DNA of 64,000 bases from Doryteuthis pealeii (Eukaryota; Mollusca; Cephalopoda; Myopsida; Loliginidae). The position numbers were made by a program, and so were the translations under genes. Below are positions 8,991-20,189 of this stretch, in pieces (position 1 is the stretch's first letter; every line of letters starts with the position of its first letter). A model generated the notes under the pieces. The model saw nothing but the letters and a program-made list of their open reading frames with translations. It was not told where the DNA came from and did not search any database. The stretch covers positions 141,134,288 to 141,198,287 of the forward strand of contig CM042139.1 of NCBI GenBank assembly GCA_023376005.1, given 5' to 3'.

Positions 8991-10806
8991 GCATCCTTCC
9001 TTCTACTAAAGACGATGGCGTAGTGTCCACTTTTTTATCTGTATCGGCGTGAGTGGCTGAACAGACCAATTTTTGAATGGCAATCTCTCGTGCATCGAGT
9101 ACAAACAAACAGTGATGCTTGCTGGAGATCCTGTTGTCTCTCTCTTTTTCAGTCCTTTTCGTTCCTTGTTTGACGCGGAGTCGCCAGGTCTCAGGGTCTT
9201 TTGCACAAGCCTCTCATGTGTTGGTGTTGATGTGCCATCTCTTCATATCACTCTTGCAGACATCTTAAAAGCGCAGGCGTTGTCTTCCTACCGTTCGAGT
9301 GACCTCCACTAATTCCCCATACAGTAGGTCTTTGGGAATGCGGCCATTGTCCATCCTCCTGACGTGACCAAGCCAACGCAGGCGTCTCTCGTACAGGATG
9401 GCAGGCATACTGCTCATGTATGCTCGTTCTAGCAAGTATGGGTTGTGCACTTTGTACTGCCAGCGTATGCGTAGAATGCGGCGTAGGCATCTGAGGTGGA
9501 AATTGTCCTCACATGAGTATGTGATCCAGGCTTTGCTACTGTAGAGGAGAGTACTGAGAATGCACGCTTTGTAGACAGTTTGGTTCTCTTAGTAAGGCTG
9601 GCATTGTCCCGGACTCTCTGGCTCAGTTTGGCCATGACTGCCGCCGCTCTCGCGATGCAGGCTGTGCCTTTGATGACAATGTTTGGGGGGGGGTCTACAC
9701 CTTGTGCCATGACCTTTGTCTTATTTAGACTCATGGTAAGCCCGAACTCCTTGCAAGCCTGTGTGAGTCGACTGACAAGCTGTTGCAGGCCGTGCTCAGT
9801 GTGTGATGTTAAGGCTGCATAATCGGCGAATAGCATTTCCCGAACGAGGACCTTCGTGACTTTGGTCTTAGCTCTAAGGCGAGCGATGTTTAGCGACTTG
9901 CTGTTAGCTCTGGTGTGTATGTAGACTCCCCCGCTGCAGTTCTTGAAGGCTTACTGGAGAAGCAAGGGGGAACATATCCCAAACAGCGTAGGTGCAAGTA
10001 CACAGACCTGCTTCACTCCAGTGCCGACTGGAAATGCCTCGAATCTTGCGCCATTAAAACAAACTGTCGAATGCCTTGGTTAGGTCTATGAATGCGGTGT
10101 ATAGTGGCATTTGCATCTCCTGGCCCTTTTCCTGCAGCTGGCGTAGTGAGAAGATCATGTCCACAGTTGACCAATTTGCTCGGAAGCCACACTGTGACGA
10201 CGGAGAGATGCAATATGCAAGGGTCTGCAGACGCGCCAGTGTAACACGCGTAAAAACTTTTCCAACTACACTGAGAAGTGAAATGCCCCGGTAATTGTTG
10301 CAGTCGCTCCGATCTCCTTTGTTCTTGGTGACGATAGTAGAGTCCCGCATGTCCAGAGGGATGTGTTTTTGTTCCCAGCAGCTGCAGAGTAGTTCGTGTA
10401 GTCGTTGGAGCAGCGCTGCCTTCCCACTTTCCAAGACCGCTCCCGGTTGCTTTCCTATCAGCAAGGCGGTCGATGGCTTTGCTGAGCTCTTCCACCGTTG
10501 GTAGTGTGTCCAGCTCTTCCATTGCCGTCAGATCAGAGATGGCACTTAGGGTGTTTTCTGTCACTTAGTTTTGGGGTGCATACAGTTCCAGGTAATGTTG
10601 CAGCTGCTACCGTTGGTCAGTGATGATTCTCCCCGTTTTATCTTTCAGTGGTATAGTCTTTGTTATGGGTGTGTCTGTAGCTCTTTTGATGCCCTCATAC
10701 ATGCCCCTTGCCTCTCCCGTGTTTGCAGGAAGGTTCTCCTCTTAGCTTCAACCACAAGCTTCATTTTTCCCAGCCCAAATTCAGACCACGTACGCATGGC
10801 CCAGTA
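8986..10806 (-). pseudogene. LINE-A reverse transcriptase remnant, left copy
   Basis: Minus-strand fragments in order: a linker with MKLVVEAK; an RT start with PTVEELSKAIDRLADRKATGS; GDRSDCNNYRGISLLSVVGK and CGFRANWSTVDMIFSLRQLQ (10054-10464); motif A TAFIDLTKAFD; a motif B remnant near 10010-10040; motif C as FADYAAL (about 9814-9836) in place of FADD; SLNKTKVMAQGV; then RRLRWLGHVRRMDNGRIPKDLLYGEL (9265-9450) and a C-terminal part near 9060-9120. The right copy shows a CTRCTRDCHSK zinc-finger-like motif there. Several frameshifts and the loss of the second catalytic aspartate mean it is dead. This is an endonuclease-type non-LTR retrotransposon common in invertebrates; I do not assign a clade. 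Confidence 0.9.
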
Positions 10807-11700
10807 GCATGATTAGTGTACTTAACACTCCAAAAATCACAAACGGGCAAGATGGGACTCTTTAGCCCTGGCCAACAACTCATCCAGGACAGGGAAAAGT
10901 CTTATAAAACCACCGTTGCCTTGTGGCTCTACATTATCCCAAGGAAAGGCTAAGGAAGTAAACCCCGAAAACAAATCTGGGGCTGGAGTCCCTAAGATGG
11001 GTTGGGCTGAATCACAGTACTTCCAGCAACTCCTGTGGCACCGCCATTGCCAAAACAGCATTGGTTCCTACGTTTCCTTTGGATCACAACGGCTGTGTGG
11101 AGGAGGATCTGTTGCTTGGGCGACAGTTCATTCTCCATAACAACCTGCCCACGCTACGTAGTTTTCACTACAAAAATGGAAAATGGAGAGGACACTCCAT
11201 GACATGTGCCTACACAACACGGGAGGTGGCAGTTACCAGTGATAAGCCATCTGATTGGCGAAGGAAATGAGTATTAGGGGTCACTTTCGACGGTGGGAGA
11301 GGTCATCGCACCTCACTGGACTGCTACCGCCCGCCTTATGCCAGTGAGGTGCTATCCCGCCATAGCCTGTTTGCTCCACTAGCTGTACGGAGCTTAGAGA
11401 ATCGTCTCGACAGGCAGGCTAAAATGTTTACACCAAACACGAAACCGAAAAAAACTCCAGCAATTTGGCTCGAAAGCTGGAACGTCAGGCCCATGTATCA
11501 TGGACTAATAGACTTAAATCAAGTTGATGATGGCCGCAATACGGCCATCTTTGACAAAGAACTCCTCCGGCTCAATATCGACGTGGCTTGTCTTCAGGTG
11601 ACAGGGCTGGCTGAAAATGGCCCAATCAAAGAGGCCATTTTTCTTTTTTTTTCACGTGTCATGCTGCCCAAACTAACTTTAATTATTTTATTATTTTTAT
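10807..11700 (+). pseudogene. LINE-A 5' region with start of endonuclease, inverted relative to the RT
   Basis: On the plus strand a 5' untranslated-like stretch leads into ESWNVRPMYHGLIDL, DKELLRLNIDVACLQ and TGLAENGPIKEA (about 11470-11640). This is the beginning of the apurinic-type endonuclease of the same LINE family, with WNV and the LxxxxxDVxxLQ core. It stops in a T-rich run after about 65 residues; the catalytic histidine end is absent. The RT part (8986-10806) lies on the opposite strand. In another copy (44382-45065) the corresponding 5' segment is colinear with the RT, so the segment here has been inverted. Confidence 0.75.
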
Positions 11701-11713
11701 TTCTTTTAAATGT

Positions 11714-11718
<5 letters not shown>

Positions 11719-11772
<54 letters not shown>
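11719..11772. repeat. (TA)n tract
   Basis: Pure TA, 54 bp. Confidence 0.95.
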
Positions 11773-11775
<3 letters not shown>

Positions 11776-11997
11776 CAAATCCTCGATGACGGAGTTAGCC
11801 TTTCACATAGCGCTAGTATCCTAGGAAAACCTATTCTCCCTCCATCAATGGATGAATAGTAGGGGAGCCTGGGATATTTAATCCTGTTTAGGCAAACAGT
11901 CTAGGTGACGAGAAAGTCTGAATTCAAAACCAGTTAAACTCAGCTTCAGACCTTAACCTTGTGCCACCTCCTGCTCGGGCAGAGGGGTTGGTAAATA
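11773..11997 (+). repeat. SINE-like family S1 copy
   Basis: Starts within the B-box-like GTTCAAATCCTCGATGACGG, then ACATAGCGCTAGTATCC, CTCCATCAATGG and CTGCTCGGGCAGAGG. It is bounded by (TA)n on both sides. The tRNA-like head is missing. Confidence 0.6.
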
Positions 11998-12115
11998 TAT
12001 ATATATATATAATATATATAATATATAAATACTATGATGAGGTCTAGACGTCTACTAGAGTCCAGACGATATTATATATATATATATATTATATATATAT
12101 ATATATATATACATT
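11998..12115. repeat. Interrupted TA-rich region
   Basis: Two TA tracts separated by GATGAGGTCTAGACGTC, a sequence containing a short self-complementary core. Confidence 0.7.
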
Positions 12116-12450
12116 TTTTTCCGTGAAAACCACAGGCACACACGAAAGCCGACTGATTTTTCATCAATTCTATTCCTTACCTCCTCATCCACCAGCAGCT
12201 ACCAGTAAGAACCATACTTTTAACTGATAAATACATACATGGCTAAATATGTTACGATAACTAGAGAGCTCAAATCTGTAATTACCAGAGATCCTTGTGT
12301 ACGTTAACGGTGAAATGTGTATATATATATATATAATCCAAAAGTCCAGAGAAGAAATCTTCCTTACGACACAAGAGTTTTATTTAAAAGACCTGTCGCA
12401 GTTTGAGAGCTCAATGTGTGCTCTTAATGTTAGAGTCACAGACCAAATAT

Positions 12451-12639
12451 ATAAGTAAAGAAATAACAAAAGACTTAGAGATTTACCATTATAGACTACT
12501 TCAGTGAGCTTAGACAAAGTGTCTAACTCTCCCGACTCACCAGATGCGAATCTGATGAGTCGGGAGAGTTAGACACTTTGTCTAAGCTCCCTGAAATATA
12601 CTATAAAGCTAAATCTCTAAGTCTTTTGTTATTTCTTTA

Positions 12640-12711
<72 letters not shown>

Positions 12712-12798
12712 TAAAGAAATAACAAAAGACTTAGAGATTTAGCTTTATAGTAATATTTCAGGGAGCTTAGACAAAGTGTCTAACTCTCCCGACTCATA
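12451..12798. repeat. Palindrome with ~93-base arms and a third arm copy
   Basis: Arm 1 (12451-12545) runs from ATAAGTAAAGAAATAAC to CTCCCGACTCACC. Arm 2 (12551-12643) is its near-complete inverse. A (TA)n of about 66 bp follows, then the arm is repeated (12709-12797). The right copy of the block has the same structure at 23671-24014. No ribozyme core is completed: the CTGATGA at the centre has no GAAA partner. Confidence 0.85.
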
Positions 12799-12805
12799 TA
12801 TATAT

Positions 12806-12839
<34 letters not shown>

Positions 12840-12875
12840 ATAGAGAGAGAGAGAGAGGAAGAGAGAGGGGGGGGG
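12799..12875. repeat. (TA)n then (GA)n microsatellite
   Basis: TA run followed by GAGA and a G-rich end. Confidence 0.9.
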
Positions 12876-13493
12876 AGTAAAATGAGAAATTAATCCGACA
12901 GTATGTGGAGGAATGTAGACAAACACAGGTGTTACACTGGATGGAATCTTATTACCAGTGGTAATTACAACGTTTAATCATTTTGGTTCCTATAAAACCT
13001 TCTTTAGGACAATGTGATAAAAAGAGGAGGACAAAGAAGAGAAAAATATTTTTGTTGTTCAAAAGATTATGGAAGTGTTTTGAATGACTTGAGTGGGAAA
13101 TATGTAGAAAATAATTTGAACGCTAATCAATGAACGGTTTTGAGCCTTTTTGGAAATATGTAGATATTTCCAACTCGAGACATGAACACGTAAATTTTGT
13201 TAATTAATTCAGAATGATTGACAAACTCAACAATCCTGATATTGAAAGCAATAGGCTGAATCCAGAGATTTTCCATAAGCAAAATATGCCAACATTGCAT
13301 TAAATTATTGATCTTTTACTCTACGTTCGGAGATTCTTAGTTTCTTATCACAAAAAATAAGTTAATCACAGAATAGGGGAAGGTATGGCTTTGATTAAAG
13401 AAAAAATCAGACTTGCTAACGTAAGCTGGATTCTAATGAAGTCGTCGCTAGAAAAAAAGTAATTATAGCATAATCTTCAACACCACACATTAG

Positions 13494-13496
<3 letters not shown>
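12876..13496. other. Unassigned sequence in the duplicated block
   Basis: No recognised gene. It is almost identical at 24090-24714. Confidence 0.5.
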
Positions 13497-13527
<31 letters not shown>

Positions 13528-13563
13528 TCTCTCTCTCTGCTCTCTCTCTCTCTCTCTCTCTCT
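13497..13563. repeat. (CT)n microsatellite
   Basis: Interrupted CT run. The right copy at 24715-24786 is a clean CT run. Confidence 0.95.
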
Positions 13564-13925
13564 GTAATCATAGATGAGTGATCATTTTGATCCATAGCTT
13601 TAATTATTTCCAAAACTTTATCCCATGGATTATGATAAGGGACACGTAATGAAATCTTTACGTTCTTCTTGAAAACGATATTTATGTCATGCAATTCCTT
13701 TCGTTGCTTTCTTGTTTAAAGATTTTTTTAAATTTATATTATTTCAGCGTTCATTTATATGGAATTTTCCGAAATCATTGAATGACCAATTTCAGAAAAT
13801 TATAACATATTGACCTTTTAATCGATTTGCTGGCTTTTACCTTTTGAAAAAAGGACCGGTTGAAAGGGCTCTTAAGTTTCCGCCTCTATTTTTTTTTCTC
13901 TCTCTTTCCTCCCTCTAACGGTATA

Positions 13926-13973
13926 ACCAACACTGATGAGAGGGTGATACTTTCGAAACATGTGTCCTGTGGA
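13926..13973 (+). ncRNA. Hammerhead motif disrupted by indels
   Basis: All hammerhead elements of 8441-8482 are recognisable, with extra bases in stem I (CCAACA), stem II (GAGGG, ACTTTC) and after GTC. As written it would fold poorly. Likely the same ribozyme with sequence errors. Confidence 0.6.
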
Positions 13974-14204
13974 TTACTTTACAGATATAATATATATATA
14001 TTATATATATATATAATAATATAAAATAAATATATAAAGGTTTTACATACTATTTACTTAGTGACAAAAGGGACAGTTCACGACGATTTGGTTTTCATGC
14101 ATGCAATCAAATCCATGTGAAGATGTGTCAAATGATTAGTTTCAAATGATGATTTATATACTATATAATAATATATGAATCTATATAGTATATATATATT
14201 ATAG

Positions 14205-14490
14205 TCATCACAGACACGTGTTTTCGGGCGTTTTTTCTAGGGCCCTTTAGTGTGGCTAACACAAGCTGAATCTTTGGCTAGGGTCGACACCAGAACTGAC
14301 TGTTCGGTAGCGCCGATAATCTTATCCCTATCCGACTGACAACTGTGATTGAGCTGGTGTATTTTAAACGTTTTTAAAGTGCATAGGTTTTTGTTTATGT
14401 ATTTTACGGGTCACAGAGACAGATCAAAATTTCCGGGGAAACGATCATTGCTTTATATGCTTAGTAGTGAAATTTAATTTAAATTAACAA
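14205..14490 (-). mobile_element. Diverged hammerhead-type element R2, indel-rich copy
   Basis: Same blocks as 8686-8949 with scattered indels. The ribozyme core again reads CTAAAGG, so the core change is in the genome and not only an error. Confidence 0.5.
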
Positions 14491-14529
14491 ATTATATATA
14501 TGATATATATATATATTATATATATATAT

Positions 14530-16470
14530 TGTTTGGCATCCTTCCTTCTACTAAAGACGATGGCGTAGTGTCCAATTTTTTATCTGTATCGGCGCGAAGA
14601 TGGCTGAACAGACCAATTTTTGAATGGCAATGCTCTCGTGCATCCGAGTAACAAACAAACAGTGATGCTTGGCTGGAAGATCCTTGTTGCCCTGCTCTCT
14701 TTTTTACAGTCCTTCGAGTTCCTTGTTGACGCGAGGCAGTCGCCAAGTCATCAGGAGCTTTTGCAAAAGCCTCTCATGTGTGGTGTTGAAGTGCATCGTC
14801 TTCATATCACTCTTGCAGACATCTTAAAAGCGCAGGCGTTGTCTTCCTACCGTTCGAGTGACCTCCACTAATTCCCCATACATAGGTCTTTGGGAATGCG
14901 GCCATTGTCTCATTCCTCCTGACGTGCCAATGCCAACGCAGGCGGTCTCCGTAACAGGATGGCAGGCCATACTGCTCATAGTATGCTCGTTCTAGAAGTA
15001 TGGGTTGTGCACTTTGTACTGCCAAGCGTATGCGTAGAATGCGGCGTAGGCATTGAGGTGGAAATTGGTCTCTGACCATGAGTATGTGAATCCAGGCTTT
15101 GCTACTGTATGAGGAGAGTACTGAGAATGCACGCTTTTGTAGACAGTTTGGTTCTCGTTAAGTAAGGCTGGCATTGTCCCGGACTCTCTGGCTCAGTTTG
15201 GCCATGAACTGCCGCCGCTCTCGCGATCGCAGGCTGTGCTCTTTGATGACAATGTTTTGGGGGGGGGTCCCTACACCTTGTGCCATGACCTTTGTCTTAT
15301 TTAGACTCATGGAAGTCCCGAAACTCCTTTGCCAAGCCTGTGTGAGTACGACTGACAAGCCTGTTTGCAGGCCGTGCTCTAAGTGTGTGATGTTAAGGCT
15401 GCATAAATCGGCGGAATAAGCATGTTCCCGAACGAAGGACCTTCGTGACTTTGGTCTTAGCTCTAAAGGCGAAGCCGAATGTTTATTAGCGACTTGCTGT
15501 TAGCTCTGGTGTGTAGTAAGAACTCCCCCGCGCAGTATCTTGAAGGCTTACTGAGAAAGCAAGGGGGAACATATCCCAAACAGCGTAGGTGCAAGTAAAC
15601 AGACCTGCTTCACTCCAGTGCCGACTGGAAATGCCTCGAATCTTGCGCCATTAAAACAAAACTGTCGAATGCCTTGGTTAGGTCTATAGTAGAATGCGTG
15701 TATAGTGGTCATTTGCATCCTCCCTTGGCCCTTTTCCATGCAGCTGGCGTAGTGAGAAGTCTGTCCACATTGACGCAATTTGCTCGAAGCCACACGTGTG
15801 ACGACTGGAAGAGATGCAATTATGCAAGGGTCTGTGCAGACGCGCTCAGTGTAACACGCGTAAAACTTTTCCAACTACACTGAGAAGTGAAATGCCCGGT
15901 AATTGTTGCAGTCGCTCCGATCTGCCTTTGTTCTTGTGACGATAGATAGAGTCCCGCATGTCCAGAGGGAAGTGTTTTTGTTCCCAGGCAGCTGCAGAGT
16001 AGTTCGTGTATCCGTTGGAGCAGCGCTGCCTTCCCACTTTCCCAAGAGCCGCTCCCGATTGCTTTCCTAATCAGAAGGCGGGTCGTGGCTTTGTCTGAGC
16101 TCCTTCCACCTTTTTTTGGTAGTGGTGTCTCAGCTCTTTGCCATTGCCGGTCAGATCAGAGATGGCACTTAGGGTTGTTTTTTCTGTCACTTAGTTTTGG
16201 GGTGCATACAGTTCCAGGATGTTGCAGCTGCTACCGTTGGTCAAGTGATGATTCTCCCGTTTTACTTTCAGTGGTATATGTCTTTTGGTTATGGGTGTGT
16301 TCTGTAGTCTTTTGATGCCCCATACATGCCCCTTTGCCCTCATCCCGTGTTTGCAGGAAGATGATTCTCCTCTTTAAGCTTCAACCCTAAGCTTCATTTA
16401 TTGTCCTAAGCCACAAATTCAGACCGACGTACGCATGGCCCAGTACTGCATGATTTAGTGTACTTAACAA
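14530..16470 (-). pseudogene. LINE-A reverse transcriptase remnant, indel-rich copy
   Basis: Short minus-strand pieces of the same RT are visible in changing frames: GRSERLQQLPGISLLSVVGK (15846-16037), motif B as PVGTGVKQVC followed by LLAPTLFGI (15548-15650), SLNKTKVMAQGV (15158-15358), and SLFVC with DAREHCHSKIGLFSHLR (14516-14746). Frames change every few dozen codons. It adds no coding information beyond the left copy. Confidence 0.8.
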
Positions 16471-16479
16471 CCAAGAAAT

Positions 16480-17118
16480 TACAAACGGGCAAGATGGGAC
16501 TCTTTAAGCACCTGGCCAACAACTCATCCAAGGGAACAGGGAAAAAGATCTTATAAAACCAACGTTTTGCCTGGTGGCTCTACATTTTATCCCAAGGAAG
16601 AGGCTAGGAAGTATAAACCCCGAAAACAAATCGGTGGGGCTGGGAGGTTACCCTAAGATGGGTTTGCTGAAATGCACAGGTACTTACCAGCAACGCCTGT
16701 GGCACCGCGCATTGCACAGCATTTTGAGTTCGCTAACGTTTCCTTTGGATCAGCAACGGCTGTGTGGAGGAGGATCTGTTGCTTGGCGACAGTTTTCATT
16801 CTCATACAAAACCTTGCCCACGCAGCGTAGTTTTCACTAACAAAATGGAAAATGGAGAGGACACTCCATGACTGTGCCTACACAACACTGGAGGTGGCAG
16901 TTTACCAGTGAATAAGCGCAGTCTGATTGGCGAAGGAAATGAAGTATTAAGGGGTCACTTTCGAACGTGGGAGAGGTCAAATCGCAACCTCACTGAAACT
17001 GTACCGCCCGCCTTATGCCCAGTGAGGTGCTATCCACCGCCATAGACTGTTTGCTCCACTAGCTTGTACGGAGCTTATGAGAATCGGTCTCGACAGGCAG
17101 GCTAAAATGTGTTACAAC
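16480..17118 (+). pseudogene. LINE-A 5' region, inverted, indel-rich copy
   Basis: Matches 10820-11430 with many small indels. It stops before the endonuclease start because the copy is cut at 17122. Confidence 0.7.
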
Positions 17119-18179
17119 CAACCACCCTCGTCTTTATTGTGATAGCATAGCAACACATATTTCCATGCTCTCTCTATGTATTTCTCTGTATCCAAAAGGT
17201 AGATCGGCTCCATTTCTCATTTCCGCTCGTAGGCCACTGCTTTCAATGTCTCCTAGTCTTACTTTCAGTGGCCGCATGTCTGTCTTTGTATCTTTGTCAC
17301 AAATTTCAATCTTAAAATTTCAGGATCAGTAAGACTTAATAAGCAGGTTTTGGACCTCTTTAGTCCCGTGGGAGCAATGATATACTCGTGTCTTGGTTGG
17401 GCCAGGACTTTTCTTTGATGATGGCATATTGTACCACCAATTCAATCTGTCGCATTGTACGGTGAAGAGGAAATAGTTACTGGTGAGTAACCGCCATCGA
17501 CTCTTGAGACATGAAGCAGGATTATTTTGGTGTTGTATCAAGTCCATATAAAAGGTCATTGGAAAAGTGCATGTCTAGCTTCATTCTCGTTATCTTTCGT
17601 TCAAGTGCCAATTAAATTCCTTATTCAGCCTCTGTGGCTACTGTGTCCAGCCACCTTTCGTTATCGAAACGTTCTTATCGTCTTAATAGTAGAAATCAAT
17701 CAGTCGCCAGGTGATGTCTGTCTTTTTCTGTGGAATTGTCTTCTTCAGAATCCAAAGATCACAGTGGTGCATTTCCAAAGCTGATCACCCTTGTTCTAAA
17801 TTTTGTTGCAATCTTCAATACTGTCAGTTTTACGGTAAATGTATGCCTAACAGGTCAGTCAACACACAATAACCTTCATGTTGGAATCGCTGTAAATGTT
17901 GATGCATCTCACTTAAACATGTTTCAATTACTGCTAGTATTCAACACAATTAGCCGACAAAGATTCTACAACCACTAAAAAGATTTATTATGTGGACTTC
18001 CTTGTTACTGATGCAAGTGAGGCGCATCACACATTGGAGGCTTTATGCTAGGCTTTGGTTAGGGATATTCAAACGTATACATTCTCATGAATATTAGAGC
18101 TGCATAATATTATCATAAGACAATCACCCAATATAAATGCGTTATGAGTTTGTAGAATTAGTATAGGTTTAGATTTTAA

Positions 18180-18640
18180 TTATTTTATTATTATTATCTT
18201 ATTATTATTATTATTATTTTATTATTTTACTCCTTTTGAGTTTTTCACATCAGTGTTAGCTGATGGTATTTCACTGGAGTCTGAGTGACAGCAAGTCTCC
18301 TCAGGTCTCCAGGACTCTTCTGAGTATTCTGCCAGATTGCAGCAGTGCAGTGTTCTGAATGGTTTTCAATCCTTCCTTTTTGATTTCCAAACTTTCCACA
18401 CCCTTTTCTAATCATTTAGGGACCGTTCCAAGTGCACCAACTACAATTGGTATCACTTTCACTTTCATATTCCATAACTTTTTTCAGTTCTCTGGCAAGG
18501 TCATATATTTGTCCATTTTTTTCATTTTCCTTTTAGCTTCACCTGTGATTGCTGGCACTAAAAATCCACCAGTTGACAAGTTTCTTTCTTTTGTTGTTTA
18601 TCCACTAGGTCTGGTCTTCTTGCTGGGCTAAGGTGATCCT
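18180..18640 (-). pseudogene. LINE-C endonuclease fragment, right copy
   Basis: Same minus-strand remnant as 6922-7455, between TTA-rich tracts and with different small indels. Confidence 0.65.
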
Positions 18641-18744
18641 TTTTATTATTATTATTATTTGATATTATTAATTATTGTTGACTTATGTATTATATGTTTG
18701 TTCTTAATACCAACCTATTTGTCTCTAGTTCATGAATGTCATAT

Positions 18745-19010
18745 ATGGGAATAATTAGGAGGCGTGTGTGGTAATTGTTGTCTTTGTAGGCAATGGAATC
18801 GGCAAGACGAGTTTAAATTCTGGTCGAGGCTATTTGTAATATACATAGCGCTAATACGCTGGGAAAATGTATTTAATTATCCTTGGCTCTTTAACTTTTA
18901 TTAGTTAATCAGTCTAGAAGGAAAACTGAAGTTCGTTCTGTTAAACTCTGTTAAGAAATCTACGCTATACCACATCCTACTCGTGCGGAATCGTTGTTAA
19001 GTATTTATAT
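18745..19010 (+). repeat. SINE-like family S1 copy, right block
   Basis: Equivalent of 7565-7850, with the block ACATAGCGCTAATACGC. Confidence 0.55.
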
Positions 19011-19379
19011 GGGAGTATAGGTTGTGCGTCATGGGGGAAGGGAAGAATTATATTCCTATACCCATTAAAAAGGAATGACGAAGGAGGCAATATATTCGAC
19101 AGGATATATTAACCTTCCTGTCATTCTTTACTAAACAACAGCTTGAATACATCGTAATGTTAAACTTTTGTAAGATAACATTTTAAGAAAACCAGAGACG
19201 AATTGTTTTTGACAACATATGTCGTGATGTCATAATGAACATGATCTTATATTTAGTAGACAGTTATGTAATTAATCATCGATTACTTCGTATATATTTC
19301 AATTTGAATAAGTTTATCATTATATTATACTATATATATATATATAGATATATATATATATATTATTATTATATATTAT

Positions 19380-19680
19380 CATGCTCCCAAAATTTGGTCG
19401 AGGCTTTAAATTAGAAGGGTTTAATTTCAAAATTCACCGTATTGGGCGCACAGCTAAGCCTCGGTTTGTTTACATAGGTTTAAGGCCTTTCCGCTTAGAA
19501 ATGTAGCGATTAAATATTCTCCGCTATATTTGACAGCTGCCTGTGCGGGTACGGGTAAGGGATTGGCGAACGAATGTTTATTCGGGTCTCGAACCCGGCC
19601 AGAGGTAGCTGTTAAACGGTATAAACCACAACTGATGAGAGGTGATACCTCGAACATGTTGTCTGTGGATTGCTTTACAT
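19380..19680 (+). mobile_element. Hammerhead monomer element, right copy
   Basis: Equivalent of 8199-8494, between TA-rich tracts, with the same block order and tRNA-like GGGTCTCGAACCC. Confidence 0.7.
19625..19668 (+). ncRNA. Hammerhead motif, right copy, with indels
   Basis: Stem I CCACA/TGTGG, CTGATGA and a perfect stem II (GAGGT/ACCTC) are present. There is one extra A before the core, and GAAA is shortened to GAA. As written it is probably inactive. Confidence 0.6.
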
Positions 19681-19884
19681 ATATATATAATATATAATAT
19701 GATATATATATTATATATAAATAATATATAAAGGTTTTACATATCTATTTATTAGGTGACAAGGGACATTCACGACGATATTGGTTTCATGCGATGCAAT
19801 CATCATGTGAAGATGTGTCAAATGATGTTTCAAATGGAATGATTTTATATATATATAATAAAATAAATACTATATAATATTATT

Positions 19885-20148
19885 CCACAGACACGTGTTT
19901 TCAGGCCTCTTTTGTGTGGCTAGACACAACCTATCTTTGGCTAGGGTTCGAACTCAGACTGACTGTTTTCGGAGCCCGATATCTTATCCCTCATCACTGA
20001 CACTGTAGTTGGACTGGTGTTTTTAAAAACTATTAAGTGCATAGGTTTGTTTATGTATTATTACGGTCACAGAGAGATCAAATTTTCCCGGGGAAACGAT
20101 CATTGCTTATATGCTTAGTAAGTGAATATTTAAATTTAAATTACCAAT

Positions 20149-20150
<2 letters not shown>
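19885..20150 (-). mobile_element. Diverged hammerhead-type element R2, right copy
   Basis: Same layout as 8686-8949, with parts of the ribozyme deleted. Confidence 0.5.
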
Positions 20151-20183
<33 letters not shown>

Positions 20184-20189
20184 GTATAT

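Larger units (their letters stand above)
5834..13795 (+). repeat. Left copy of an ~8-kb duplicated block
   Basis: The block from CCCTCGTCTTTATTGTGAT to about 13795 recurs in the same order and orientation at 17125-25010. The two copies share every internal element in order: RLE-type LINE fragment, S1 repeat, hammerhead monomer, diverged hammerhead sibling, broken LINE-A, S1 repeat, palindromes and (CT)n. They differ mainly in microsatellite length and scattered small indels. Either a recent segmental duplication or two haplotypes placed in one contig would explain this. Confidence 0.85.
13918..17122 (+). repeat. Third, indel-rich partial copy of the duplicated block
   Basis: Corresponds to about 8428-11430 of the left copy but carries frequent one-base insertions and deletions. 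Across the hammerhead, four single-base insertions and no substitution separate it from 8441-8482. The left edge joins after CTTTCCTCCCTC and the right edge joins straight to the start of the right copy at 17125. The error type looks like uncorrected long-read sequence more than evolutionary divergence. Confidence 0.8.

Noticed and set aside
10837..11061. Minus-strand frame of 74 codons with QPILGTPAPDLFSGF, and its right-block twin at 22051-22275
   Set aside because: Antisense of the LINE-A 5' region; no independent support.
12548..12600. CTGATGA followed by GTC in the palindrome at 12.5 kb as a hammerhead
   Set aside because: No GAAA after a closed stem II and no stem I. The motif arises from the palindrome centre.
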